Shown piece by piece: positions 1-5,046 of a stretch of DNA of 5,046 nucleotides. Position 1 is the first letter of the stretch. Each line of letters begins with the position of its first letter. The stretch spans positions 1-5,046 of the forward strand of contig CAIQSZ010000162.1 of NCBI GenBank assembly GCA_903874575.1, in the 5' to 3' direction. The DNA comes from an uncultured Elusimicrobia bacterium. GTDB lineage: Bacteria; Elusimicrobiota; Elusimicrobia; UBA1565; UBA9628. Made by a program: the position numbers and the translations under genes. The notes under the pieces are model-generated. The model was not told the DNA's origin and made no database searches. It worked only from the letters and a program-made list of their open reading frames with translations.

Positions 1-1423
1 CCGGGCCATAGGACGCAAAGCCGGAACCCAGGCCCCACCAGCCCTCACCCTCCGGGATTCCCGCCAGCGCAGCCGGCGCGACGCCGCATTCCAGCACGCT
101 GTCCGCCTGCAGACCTTCGATGCGCAGGGCGGCGTAGCCCTCGACGGTCTCCAGGCTCTTGGCGCCCAAGCCGCGCGGCGGGCCGTTGACGATGCGCGCC
201 AGGGACACCGAATCGCCGCGGTTGACCACGACGCGCGCGTACGCCAGCGCGTCCTTGATCTCCTTGCGCTCATAAAAGCGCACGGCGCCGACGATCTTGT
301 AGGCCATGCGCGCGCGGCGCATGGCCTCCTCGAACGAACGCGACTGGGCGTTGGTGCGGTAGAAAATGGCGACGTCCTTGAGGGAGCGGCCGGCCTGGAC
401 CTCGTCCTGGATACGGCGTACGATCCACGCGGCCTCTTCGCCCTCGTTGGGCAGTTCCTGGACGCGGATTTCGTCGCCGGCCGCGGCCTCGGTCCACAGC
501 TTCTTCGGCTTGCGCTGCTTGTTGTGGTGGATGACCAAGCCCGCGGCGTCCAGGATGCGCGCGGTGGAACGGTAATTACGCTCGAGGGTCACGACCTTCG
601 TGTTCGGAAAGTCGCGCTCGAACTCCAAGATGTTGCGGATGTTCGCGCCGCGCCAGGAATAGATCGACTGGTCGTCGTCTCCGACGACGCAGACGTTCTT
701 ATGCTTGGCGGCCAAAGTCTTCGTCAGGATGTACTGCGTGTGGTTCGTATCCTGATACTCGTCCACCAGCATGTGCGTGAACGCTTTCTGCCACCGCTCG
801 CGCAGCTCGGCGTTGTCGCGCAGGAGCTGGCAGGTCTTGAGGAGAAGGTCGCCGAAGTCCAGGGCGCCGGCCTGATCCAGCTTGCGCTGGTATATCCGGT
901 AGATTTTCGCCGCGGTCTGGCGCGATTGGTCGATGGAGGTCATGGCGTGGATCTCGTAGGATCCGGCGTCCAGCAGGTCGTCCTTCGCGCGCGAGATCAG
1001 GCTGACGTACAGTCCCGCCTTGCTCTTCTGATCTTGGAGGCCGAGCTCCTTCATCGACTCCGCGACGAGCTTCTTCTGGTCGGACTGGTCGTAAATAGTG
1101 AAGAAACGCGGCAGGCCCAGCAGGGCGTGGTTCTCGCGGATGAAGCGCGCGCCGAACGCATGGAAGGTGAAGACCCACACCTTGGAGCCGAACCCGGGCG
1201 CCAGCTCCTCGATGCGCTTGCGCATCTCGCCGGCGGCCTTGTTGGTGAAGGTGACGGCCAGGATCTTTTCCGGCGGCACGCCGCTCTCGATGAGCCGCGC
1301 GACGCGATAGGTGATCACTCTCGTCTTGCCCGTGCCCGCGCCGGCAAGCACCAGCAGGGGGCCGTCCAGATGGGTGGCCCCCGCTTTCTGCTCGGGATTC
1401 AGCTTGTCGAGATCAACGGGCAT
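1..1423 (-). CDS. uvrD: UvrD/PcrA-family ATP-dependent 3'-5' DNA helicase (N-terminal 474 residues, truncated by window edge)
   Basis: Superfamily 1A helicase. The family unwinds DNA 3' to 5' using ATP in nucleotide excision and mismatch repair and removes proteins from DNA in the cytoplasm. Visible motifs in order: Q motif LNPEQ (8-12), Walker A GAGTGKT (28-34, Lys33), motif Ia TFTNKAA (58-64), TFHAF (86-90), Walker B VDEYQDTN (220-227), motif III VVGDDDQSIYSWRGA (246-260), motif IV region LERNYRST (280-287), then FYRTNAQSR and FYERKEIKDALAY of domains 2A/2B and PPRGLGAKSLE. The DEYQD form is PcrA-like; E. coli UvrD has DEFQD. Motifs V and VI and the C-terminus lie beyond position 1; family members are usually about 650-780 residues, so about a third is missing. 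The ATG at 1423-1421 has a GGAG 8 nt upstream and puts the Q motif at the usual distance from the N-terminus. A terminator separates it from glgP upstream. Residues 453-474 are glycine-rich and unlike the usual helical 2B domain. The family call is secure; UvrD versus PcrA is a naming choice. Confidence 0.95.
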   Translation of the reverse strand, partial: MPVDLDKLNPEQKAGATHLDGPLLVLAGAGTGKTRVITYRVARLIESGVPPEKILAVTFTNKAAGEMRKRIEELAPGFGSKVWVFTFHAFGARFIRENHALLGLPRFFTIYDQSDQKKLVAESMKELGLQDQKSKAGLYVSLISRAKDDLLDAGSYEIHAMTSIDQSRQTAAKIYRIYQRKLDQAGALDFGDLLLKTCQLLRDNAELRERWQKAFTHMLVDEYQDTNHTQYILTKTLAAKHKNVCVVGDDDQSIYSWRGANIRNILEFERDFPNTKVVTLERNYRSTARILDAAGLVIHHNKQRKPKKLWTEAAAGDEIRVQELPNEGEEAAWIVRRIQDEVQAGRSLKDVAIFYRTNAQSRSFEEAMRRARMAYKIVGAVRFYERKEIKDALAYARVVVNRGDSVSLARIVNGPPRGLGAKSLETVEGYAALRIEGLQADSVLECGVAPAALAGIPEGEGWWGLGSGFASYGP

Positions 1424-1430
1424 AAAAACC

Positions 1431-1446
1431 GCTCCGCCGTCGGAGC
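1431..1446 (-). promoter_or_regulatory. Hairpin containing the uvrD Shine-Dalgarno sequence
   Basis: Read on the minus strand, GCTCCG-ACGG-CGGAGC is a perfect 6-bp inverted repeat with a 4-nt loop. It ends 7 nt before the uvrD ATG, followed by GGTTTTT. The ribosome binding site GGAG (1435-1432), 8 nt from the start, lies within the 3' arm, so folding would hide it. The repeat and spacing are seen in the sequence. A role in limiting translation, or as a weak attenuator given the following T run, is inference. A GC-rich 6-bp stem can also occur by chance. Confidence 0.4.
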
Positions 1447-1459
1447 TAACGCTTTTGCG

Positions 1460-1465
1460 ATTCTA
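1460..1465 (-). promoter_or_regulatory. Candidate -10 element for uvrD
   Basis: On the minus strand this reads TAGAAT, five of six matches to the sigma-70 -10 consensus TATAAT, preceded by TTG. No good -35 hexamer sits 16-18 bp upstream; an inverted repeat occupies that space. Transcription starting about 7 nt downstream would give a leader of about 30 nt that contains the SD hairpin. Because the glgP terminator lies upstream, uvrD should need its own promoter here. The strength is uncertain without a -35. Confidence 0.35.
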
Positions 1466-1468
1466 CAA

Positions 1469-1493
1469 AATGCCGGCACGAGTGATCGGCATT
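1469..1493. repeat. Inverted repeat in the uvrD promoter region (possible operator)
   Basis: AATGCCG (1469-1475) and CGGCATT (1487-1493) are perfect 7-bp inverted arms separated by 11 bp. On the minus strand the repeat ends 3 bp before the TAGAAT hexamer, so it covers the -35 and spacer region, where a dimeric repressor or activator could bind. The inner arm also contains the 8-bp palindrome TGCCGGCA (1471-1478). It does not match the E. coli or B. subtilis LexA boxes. The symmetry is observed; an operator role is inference. Confidence 0.3.
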
Positions 1494-1533
1494 CATTCGA
1501 GCGGACGCCTAGGCCCCGTCTCATGAAGAAATA

Positions 1534-1566
1534 GAGAGCCCCCGCCGAACCTGCGCGGGGGCTCTC
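1534..1566 (-). terminator. Rho-independent terminator of glgP
   Basis: A perfect 12-bp stem, GAGAGCCCCCGC (1534-1545) pairing with GCGGGGGCTCTC (1555-1566), encloses a 9-nt loop. It starts 18 nt after the glgP stop codon in the direction of transcription. On the minus strand the stem is followed by TATTTCTT, a T-rich but interrupted tail. Position, stem strength and tail together support an intrinsic terminator that separates glgP from uvrD. Confidence 0.85.
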
Positions 1567-1584
1567 GTTTCCGCGGCCTCTTCG

Positions 1585-3723
1585 TCAGCGGCAGACGACG
1601 GCGTTGGGGGCGTATAGGTTGTTGCAGTAGTCCTTGACCATGCGCGAAGCGCCGTAGACGGACGCCACGGAACGGATGGACTCCTTCATCACCTTGACCC
1701 AGCCGCGCGGGATGTGATGCTCGTCCCGGTCGTAATACAGCGGGATGATCTTCTTATTGAGCGTATCGTAGATATCCTCGGCGTCGGCGGCATCGGCCGC
1801 GGGACCGGAGCCGCGCCCACCCGCGGCGCCGATGGGCCAGCCGTTGGCGCCGTTATAGCCCTCTTCCCACCAGCCGTCCAGCACCGAGAAGTTCGGGACG
1901 CCGTTGGCGCCGGCCTTCTCCCCTGAGGTGCCGCACGCCTCGAGCGGAGCGAGCGGATTATTAAGCCACATGTCCACGCCTTGCACCAGATACCGTGCGA
2001 CGTGCATGTCATAGTCCTCGACGAAGGCGATGCGTCCGCCGAACGCCGGATCCTTGGCCAGACGGTAGACCTGCTGAATGAGCGCCTTGCCGCCGTCGTC
2101 GGCCGGATGCGCCTTGCCGGCGAACACCAGCTGTACGGGGCGCCACGGATCGAACAACATCTTCTTCAGGCGCTCGATATCGTGGAGAATGAGCGTGGCG
2201 CGCTTGTAGCCGGCGAAGCGGCGCGCGAAGCCGATGGTCAACGCCGACTGGTCGAGGAGCGCGCCGGCCGCCAGGGCCTGCGTGGGATCGCTGTGCTCCG
2301 CCATCCAGCGCTTGCGGGCGCGCGCCCGCATCGTCTGCATCAGCTGGCTCTTGTTGCGGTTATGCTGCATCCATAAAACCTCGTCCGGAATGGACGCGAC
2401 CTTGGACCATACGGCGGCGTCGTCCTGGTGCGTGCGCCAGCCCTCGCCCAGATAACGCTCGAAGATATAGCTCAAGTCCTGCTGGACCCAGGTCGTCAGG
2501 TGGACGCCGTTGGTGACATGGGAGATGGGAACATCGTCGACGGGACGCGACGGCCACAGCGACTTCCACATCTCGCGGGAGACCTGGCCATGGCGACGGC
2601 TGACGGCGTTGCGGCGGCCGGCCAGCTTCAACGCCAGAGCGGTCATGTTCCAGCCGGTATGGCCGGGGACGCGCGCGAAATCGAGGAACTGTTCGCGCTC
2701 GACCTTCAGTTGAGGCCAATAGTCGGAGAAGTACTCGGAGATCATCTCCTCGGCGAAGACGTCGTGGCCGGCCTCGACGGGCGTGTGCGTGGTGAACACC
2801 GACATCGCGGAGACCTCGCGCTGAGCCTCGTCCAAGCTCTTGCCGGAGGAGACCTTCTCCCGAACCAATTCCAGGAACAAGAACGAGGAGTGGCCCTCGT
2901 TCGCGTGGAACATCTCGGGCTGAATGCCCAGCGCGCGCAACAGGCGCACGCCGCCGATGCCCAGGATGATCTCCTGGCGCAGGCGGGTCGTGCGGTCGCC
3001 GCCGTACAGGCGACCGGAAATCTCACGGTCGGAGGGCGAATTGCCCTCGACGTTGGTGTCCATCAGGTACAGAGGCACGCGACCGACCTGGATGCGCCAC
3101 ACGGCGACCTTGACCGTGCCCCGACCCAACGGCACGTCCAGGACCATGCGGCCGCCCGTCGGGCCCACGACGGGTCTCACCGGAGACGAACCCCAGTCGA
3201 CCGGCTCGTATACGTTCTGCTGCCAGCCGTCGGAAGATATCCTTTGCTGGACGTAGCCCTGCGGGTACATGAAGCCGATGCCGACCAACGGCACGCCCAG
3301 GTCGGAGGCAGCCTTGCAGTGGTCGCCGGCCAGAATGCCCAAGCCGCCGGAGTAGATGCGCAGGGAGTGATGGACGCCGAACTCGGCGGAGAAATAGCCG
3401 ATATTCTGGCCGTTCATCTCCGGGTGCGCCTTGGAGAACCAAGTGTCCTTGGAGTTCATGTACTGATCGAAAGAGGCCATAACCGCCTGGTAACGGCCCA
3501 TGAAGGCGCCGTCGGCCATCAAGTCATCCAACCGAGCCCTCGGCACGTTGCGCAACAGCGTGACGGGATTATGGTAGGTCTCGGACCAAAGAGTCCGATC
3601 TATTTCCTTGAAAAGGGCGCGAGCCTCGGGTTGCCAAGACCACCAAAGGTTGTAGGACAAGTCCTTCAGTCGAGAGAGCTTCTCGGGAAGGTTCCAATCA
3701 TGAAAGGCATCGGGGGTAACCAT
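1585..3723 (-). CDS. glgP: Alpha-glucan phosphorylase, GT35 family with N-terminal DUF3417 domain (complete, 712 aa)
   Basis: PLP-dependent phosphorylase that releases glucose-1-phosphate from glycogen or maltodextrins in the cytoplasm. Residues 10 to about 110 resemble the DUF3417 domain (DLSYNLWWSWQPEA) found in the shorter bacterial glucan phosphorylases. Next come YFSAEFGVHHS (110-120), the IYSGGLGILAGDH loop (123-135), FHANEGHSSF (272-281), TTHTPVEAGHD (311-321) and SHVTNGVHL (401-409). The C-terminal half has ARRFAGYKR (500-508), VFAGKAHPADDGGK (533-546), WLNNPLAPLEACGTSGEKAG (586-605) and SVLDGWWEEGYNGANGWPIG (613-632). By family alignment Lys603 should carry the PLP Schiff base; here it follows Glu, where many relatives have Met. 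The length is shorter than classical GlgP/MalP (about 800-850) but normal for this subfamily. The ATG at 3723-3721 has AGGA 7 nt upstream, and the protein ends PLYYDRDEHHIPRGW...MVKDY as expected. A terminator follows. No other glycogen gene is in view, so its exact substrate (glycogen, maltodextrin or other alpha-1,4-glucan) is open. Confidence 0.95.
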   Translation of the reverse strand: MVTPDAFHDWNLPEKLSRLKDLSYNLWWSWQPEARALFKEIDRTLWSETYHNPVTLLRNVPRARLDDLMADGAFMGRYQAVMASFDQYMNSKDTWFSKAHPEMNGQNIGYFSAEFGVHHSLRIYSGGLGILAGDHCKAASDLGVPLVGIGFMYPQGYVQQRISSDGWQQNVYEPVDWGSSPVRPVVGPTGGRMVLDVPLGRGTVKVAVWRIQVGRVPLYLMDTNVEGNSPSDREISGRLYGGDRTTRLRQEIILGIGGVRLLRALGIQPEMFHANEGHSSFLFLELVREKVSSGKSLDEAQREVSAMSVFTTHTPVEAGHDVFAEEMISEYFSDYWPQLKVEREQFLDFARVPGHTGWNMTALALKLAGRRNAVSRRHGQVSREMWKSLWPSRPVDDVPISHVTNGVHLTTWVQQDLSYIFERYLGEGWRTHQDDAAVWSKVASIPDEVLWMQHNRNKSQLMQTMRARARKRWMAEHSDPTQALAAGALLDQSALTIGFARRFAGYKRATLILHDIERLKKMLFDPWRPVQLVFAGKAHPADDGGKALIQQVYRLAKDPAFGGRIAFVEDYDMHVARYLVQGVDMWLNNPLAPLEACGTSGEKAGANGVPNFSVLDGWWEEGYNGANGWPIGAAGGRGSGPAADAADAEDIYDTLNKKIIPLYYDRDEHHIPRGWVKVMKESIRSVASVYGASRMVKDYCNNLYAPNAVVCR

Positions 3724-3729
3724 GCGATT

Positions 3730-3735
3730 ATCCTA
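3730..3735 (-). promoter_or_regulatory. glgP start region: overlapping -10-like TAGGAT and AGGA ribosome binding site
   Basis: On the minus strand TAGGATAATCGC directly precedes the glgP ATG. AGGA (3734-3731) is 7 nt from the start, good SD spacing. The same bases form TAGGAT, a four-of-six match to TATAAT, ending 6 nt before the ATG, the geometry of a leaderless promoter. The best -35 at 17 bp spacing, TGGATT (3758-3753), is weak. The SD reading is the more conventional one; only one of the two can be functional for a given transcript. Confidence 0.4.
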
Positions 3736-3766
3736 CTTTTTCCAAGCCCCGGAATCCAGACCCGCG

Positions 3767-3775
3767 TGATAAAAT
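3767..3775 (+). promoter_or_regulatory. Possible extended -10 element in the divergent intergenic region
   Basis: TGATAAAAT matches the extended -10 pattern TGnTAnnnT, with TAAAAT five of six to consensus. There is no recognisable -35. It would start transcription near 3782, upstream of the better promoter at 3792-3821, so it would be a second promoter for the plus-strand genes. AT-rich bases are scarce here, which makes it noticeable, but the support is thin. Confidence 0.2.
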
Positions 3776-3791
3776 CGCGCGACATAGGGTC

Positions 3792-3821
3792 TTGACGCCG
3801 CCGGGCACGCGGGACTATCAT
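3792..3821 (+). promoter_or_regulatory. Sigma-70-type promoter for the plus-strand genes
   Basis: TTGACG (3792-3797, five of six to TTGACA) and TATCAT (3816-3821, five of six to TATAAT) are separated by 18 bp. The predicted transcription start is near 3828. This argues against a TTG start at 3792 for the downstream gene, because that codon is part of the -35. The mRNA would then begin at or next to the ATG at 3828 and give a leader of about 24 nt to the ATG at 3852. This is the best promoter match in the window. Confidence 0.55.
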
Positions 3822-3839
3822 CCCATCATGAAGCCTTCT

Positions 3840-3854
3840 GGAGAAGTCTCAATG
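3840..3854 (+). promoter_or_regulatory. Ribosome binding site choosing the start at 3852
   Basis: GGAG (3840-3843) lies 8 nt before the ATG at 3852-3854, ideal SD spacing. Competing starts are weaker: ATG 3828 has only GGGA 13 nt upstream, though it could be leaderless, and ATG 3879 has AAGGAGG 13 nt upstream, which is too far. The predicted transcription start near 3828 leaves this SD in a short leader. Confidence 0.55.
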
Positions 3855-4505
3855 AGCGAAGGAGGCTCGCGCCTAGCCATGCTTGCCCGCCTTGCGGAGG
3901 CCGTGCAGTGGGACGACGCCGTGCGCCGACACGAAAACGACCCTTGGACTTACCTCCGTCGCAAGCTCGACGACGTCGCCGAACCCCTGCACCGGTTCAA
4001 ACAGGAGCTGTTCGACCAGGCGCGCGCGCGCTTGATCGAAGACCTATCCAAGCCCGTACCGCCGCCCGGCTCGATGGAGGCCCACCGTGAAGCCTTCGAG
4101 TCCCTGCTCACCGTCGGCGACTTCGCGGACCTGTCGTTCAATCTGGACCCCGACGCCGACCGCGCCGCCCGCCTGGACGGCGTCCGCTCGGTCCTGGAGC
4201 ACGCCCGCCTGCTGACCTTGTACGAAATCGAGAGCATGGCTCCCGAACTGCGCAGCGCCAGTTGGAACCGCCGCGTCGAGGAGATGTCGCGACGGCTGGG
4301 CTTCGACGCGGTCCAGAAGATCGTCGCGCGCACCGACATGACCCGCATCCACCGCGCGCGCGTCGCCCGCCGCGTGCGCGCGCGTCTGAAAGAGTACCTG
4401 ACGGTCGCGCGCGGCGCGGGAGCCCTGCGCGACGAAATCACCCCCTTCATGCTGGGCCGCATTGAAACCGCGGTCGCCTCGTCCCGGCGCGTCCTGGACG
4501 CCTGA
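3852..4505 (+). CDS. Hypothetical protein, 217 aa, charged and mostly helical; family not recognised
   Basis: I do not recognise this protein. It is likely soluble: there is no signal peptide, no membrane segment and no cysteine. Visible parts are an N-terminal helical stretch (about 7-66) rich in Arg, Asp, Glu and Leu, a proline-rich hinge KPVPPPG (67-73), a second helical block (about 76-150) including GVRSVLEHARLLTLYEIESM, and a strongly basic segment (161-180) with repeated Arg (TRIHRARVARRVRARLK) that could bind nucleic acid or an acidic partner. The C-terminus, about 190-217, is again helical. It is judged real because it has a good promoter and ribosome binding site, normal GC-rich third positions, and no conflicting gene. 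The start at 3852 follows the SD; ATG 3828 would add eight residues (225 aa) and remains possible. It is divergent from glgP and 60 bp upstream of dusB on the same strand, with no visible terminator between, so co-expression with dusB is possible. Function unknown. Confidence 0.8.
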   Translation: MSEGGSRLAMLARLAEAVQWDDAVRRHENDPWTYLRRKLDDVAEPLHRFKQELFDQARARLIEDLSKPVPPPGSMEAHREAFESLLTVGDFADLSFNLDPDADRAARLDGVRSVLEHARLLTLYEIESMAPELRSASWNRRVEEMSRRLGFDAVQKIVARTDMTRIHRARVARRVRARLKEYLTVARGAGALRDEITPFMLGRIETAVASSRRVLDA

Positions 4506-4552
4506 CGATGGCGGCCGACAAGGACCTACGGCGCGCCCCGGAGCGCAACTGC

Positions 4553-4558
4553 TAGACT
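4553..4558 (+). promoter_or_regulatory. Candidate -10 element directly before dusB
   Basis: TAGACT fits the TAnnnT core of a -10 element and ends 7 nt before the dusB ATG. No Shine-Dalgarno sequence is at normal distance; the nearest GGAG (4540-4543) ends 22 nt away. There is no clear -35. If active, it would start transcription at or next to the ATG, making dusB leaderless. Otherwise dusB would be read from the upstream promoter without a clear SD. Confidence 0.3.
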
Positions 4559-4565
4559 ACGCCGC

Positions 4566-5046
4566 ATGAGCCTGGAAATAGGCTCCCTTCTCCTCCCGTC
4601 GAGGATCGTGCAATCCCCGCTCGCCGCGTGCTCCGACCTGCCTTTCCGGTTGATCGCGCGCGAACGGGGCCTGAAGTTCTGCTTCTTGGAGATGGTGTCC
4701 GCCCAGTCGCTGACGCGCGACAACGTCAAGACCAAGCGCATGCTCCTCAGCGCGCCGGAGGACAGGCCCCTCGGCGCCCAACTCATCGGAGCCGACCCCG
4801 GAATGATGGCCGAAGCCGCCGCCGTCCTGGAGGCATGGGGCTTCGACCTCATCGATATAAACCTGGGCTGTCCGGTAAAGAAGGTCGTCTCCAATGGAGA
4901 GGGCTCCGCTTTGCTCAAAAACCCCGGCCTGGCGGAAAAGGTGTTCCGCGCCGTGCGCGCGGCCGTCAAGAATGCGCCCGTGACCGTGAAGATGCGCAAG
5001 GGCTTCCACGATCCGTCGGGAGACGAGGCCGTCGAGATGGCGCGCC
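4566..5046 (+). CDS. dusB: tRNA-dihydrouridine synthase, DusB/NifR3-like (N-terminal 160 residues, truncated by window edge)
   Basis: FMN-dependent enzyme that reduces specific uridines in tRNA to dihydrouridine using NADPH, in the cytoplasm. The TIM-barrel signatures are in order: SPLAACSDLPFR (17-28, the usual PxAGxTDxPFR), EMVSA (42-46), QLIGADPGMMAEAA (72-85), DINLGCPVKKV (97-107) with the expected catalytic proton donor Cys102, GSALLKNP (113-120) and PVTVKMRKGF (138-147), which contains the Lys and Arg expected near FMN and substrate. The C-terminal half of the barrel and the helical tRNA-binding domain lie beyond the right edge; full proteins are about 320-350 residues. The GCPVKKV and GSALL motifs place it nearest DusB rather than DusA or DusC. 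ATG 4566 is the only reasonable start, because no other start codon lies between it and the in-frame stop at 4503. There is no SD. One oddity is Cys22 at the usual Gly position of the PxAG motif. Dus family is secure; the DusB assignment is probable. Confidence 0.93.
   Translation, partial: MSLEIGSLLLPSRIVQSPLAACSDLPFRLIARERGLKFCFLEMVSAQSLTRDNVKTKRMLLSAPEDRPLGAQLIGADPGMMAEAAAVLEAWGFDLIDINLGCPVKKVVSNGEGSALLKNPGLAEKVFRAVRAAVKNAPVTVKMRKGFHDPSGDEAVEMAR

Noticed and set aside
524..1534. Plus-strand open frame (336 codons) opposite uvrD
   Set aside because: It is antisense to the conserved helicase domains, has no domain of its own, and runs through the uvrD promoter region into the terminator. 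It is a by-product of GC-rich codon use.
3792..3794. TTG start at 3792 for the unknown gene
   Set aside because: The codon is part of the best -35 hexamer, so it would not be transcribed from that promoter; AGGG 3 nt upstream is too close to act as an SD.
2428..3795. Long plus-strand open frame (455 codons) opposite glgP
   Set aside because: It lies wholly antisense to a complete gene with unmistakable phosphorylase motifs. Its translation is rich in Ala, Gly, Val, Asp, His and Gln with no recognisable domain, which is typical of the mirror frame of a GC-rich gene.
3950..4462. Minus-strand open frame (170 codons) inside the unknown plus-strand gene
   Set aside because: Its Arg/Ser-rich translation is typical of a shadow frame. 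The plus frame has the promoter, SD and better composition, although because the plus protein is unrecognised this rejection is slightly less certain than the others.
4530..4537. GGCGCGCC palindrome before dusB and TCGCGCGA palindrome at 3775-3782
   Set aside because: Eight-base GC palindromes are expected by chance in DNA of this composition, and neither sits at a telling distance from a promoter element.
4508..4555. Tiny plus-strand reading frame of 15 codons starting 2 nt after the unknown gene, a possible leader peptide for dusB
   Set aside because: It has no SD, no run of regulatory codons and no attenuator hairpin after it; its stop coincides with the -10-like TAGACT. It is too short to support.
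1..5046. A hidden new system: CRISPR, toxin-antitoxin, phage or transposon genes, or non-coding RNA
   Set aside because: No regularly spaced repeats, transposase-like proteins, target-site duplications, tRNA or rRNA sequences or intergenic gaps above about 160 bp were seen on either strand. All large blocks are explained by four genes.

Overview
This is a GC-rich (roughly 60-65% by eye) bacterial chromosomal window with four protein-coding genes. Two lie on the minus strand and two on the plus strand, diverging from a 128-bp intergenic region. The genes are housekeeping or metabolic, and I see no mobile element, CRISPR array, RNA gene or defence system. The phylum cannot be fixed from the sequence. 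A short DUF3417-type glucan phosphorylase, a PcrA-like UvrD and a DusB-like enzyme in GC-rich DNA would fit Elusimicrobiota or another deep-branching Gram-negative lineage, but that is only a guess.

Layout. Positions 1-1423 (minus) hold the N-terminal two thirds of a UvrD/PcrA superfamily 1 DNA helicase, which runs off the left edge. Positions 1424-1533 are its upstream region, with a -10-like hexamer, a 7-bp inverted repeat where an operator would sit, and a small hairpin that contains the Shine-Dalgarno sequence. Positions 1534-1566 form a perfect 12-bp-stem intrinsic terminator just after the stop of the next gene. Positions 1585-3723 (minus) are a complete 712-residue alpha-glucan phosphorylase (glgP). 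Positions 3724-3851 are the divergent promoter region. Positions 3852-4505 (plus) encode a 217-residue charged, mostly helical protein that I do not recognise. Positions 4566-5046 (plus) hold the first 160 residues of a DusB-type tRNA-dihydrouridine synthase, which runs off the right edge.

How they work together. There is no evident shared pathway: DNA unwinding and repair, glycogen or maltodextrin breakdown, an unknown protein, and tRNA modification. The terminator separates glgP from uvrD, so these are probably two transcription units. The unknown gene and dusB are 60 bp apart on the same strand with no terminator visible between them, so they may be co-transcribed. However, dusB also has a -10-like hexamer directly before its ATG.

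The most interesting points are regulatory: a TANNNT hexamer 6-7 nt before an ATG at three places (possible leaderless transcription), the SD-containing hairpin and inverted repeat before uvrD, and the unrecognised 217-residue protein. I found no convincing new biological system.
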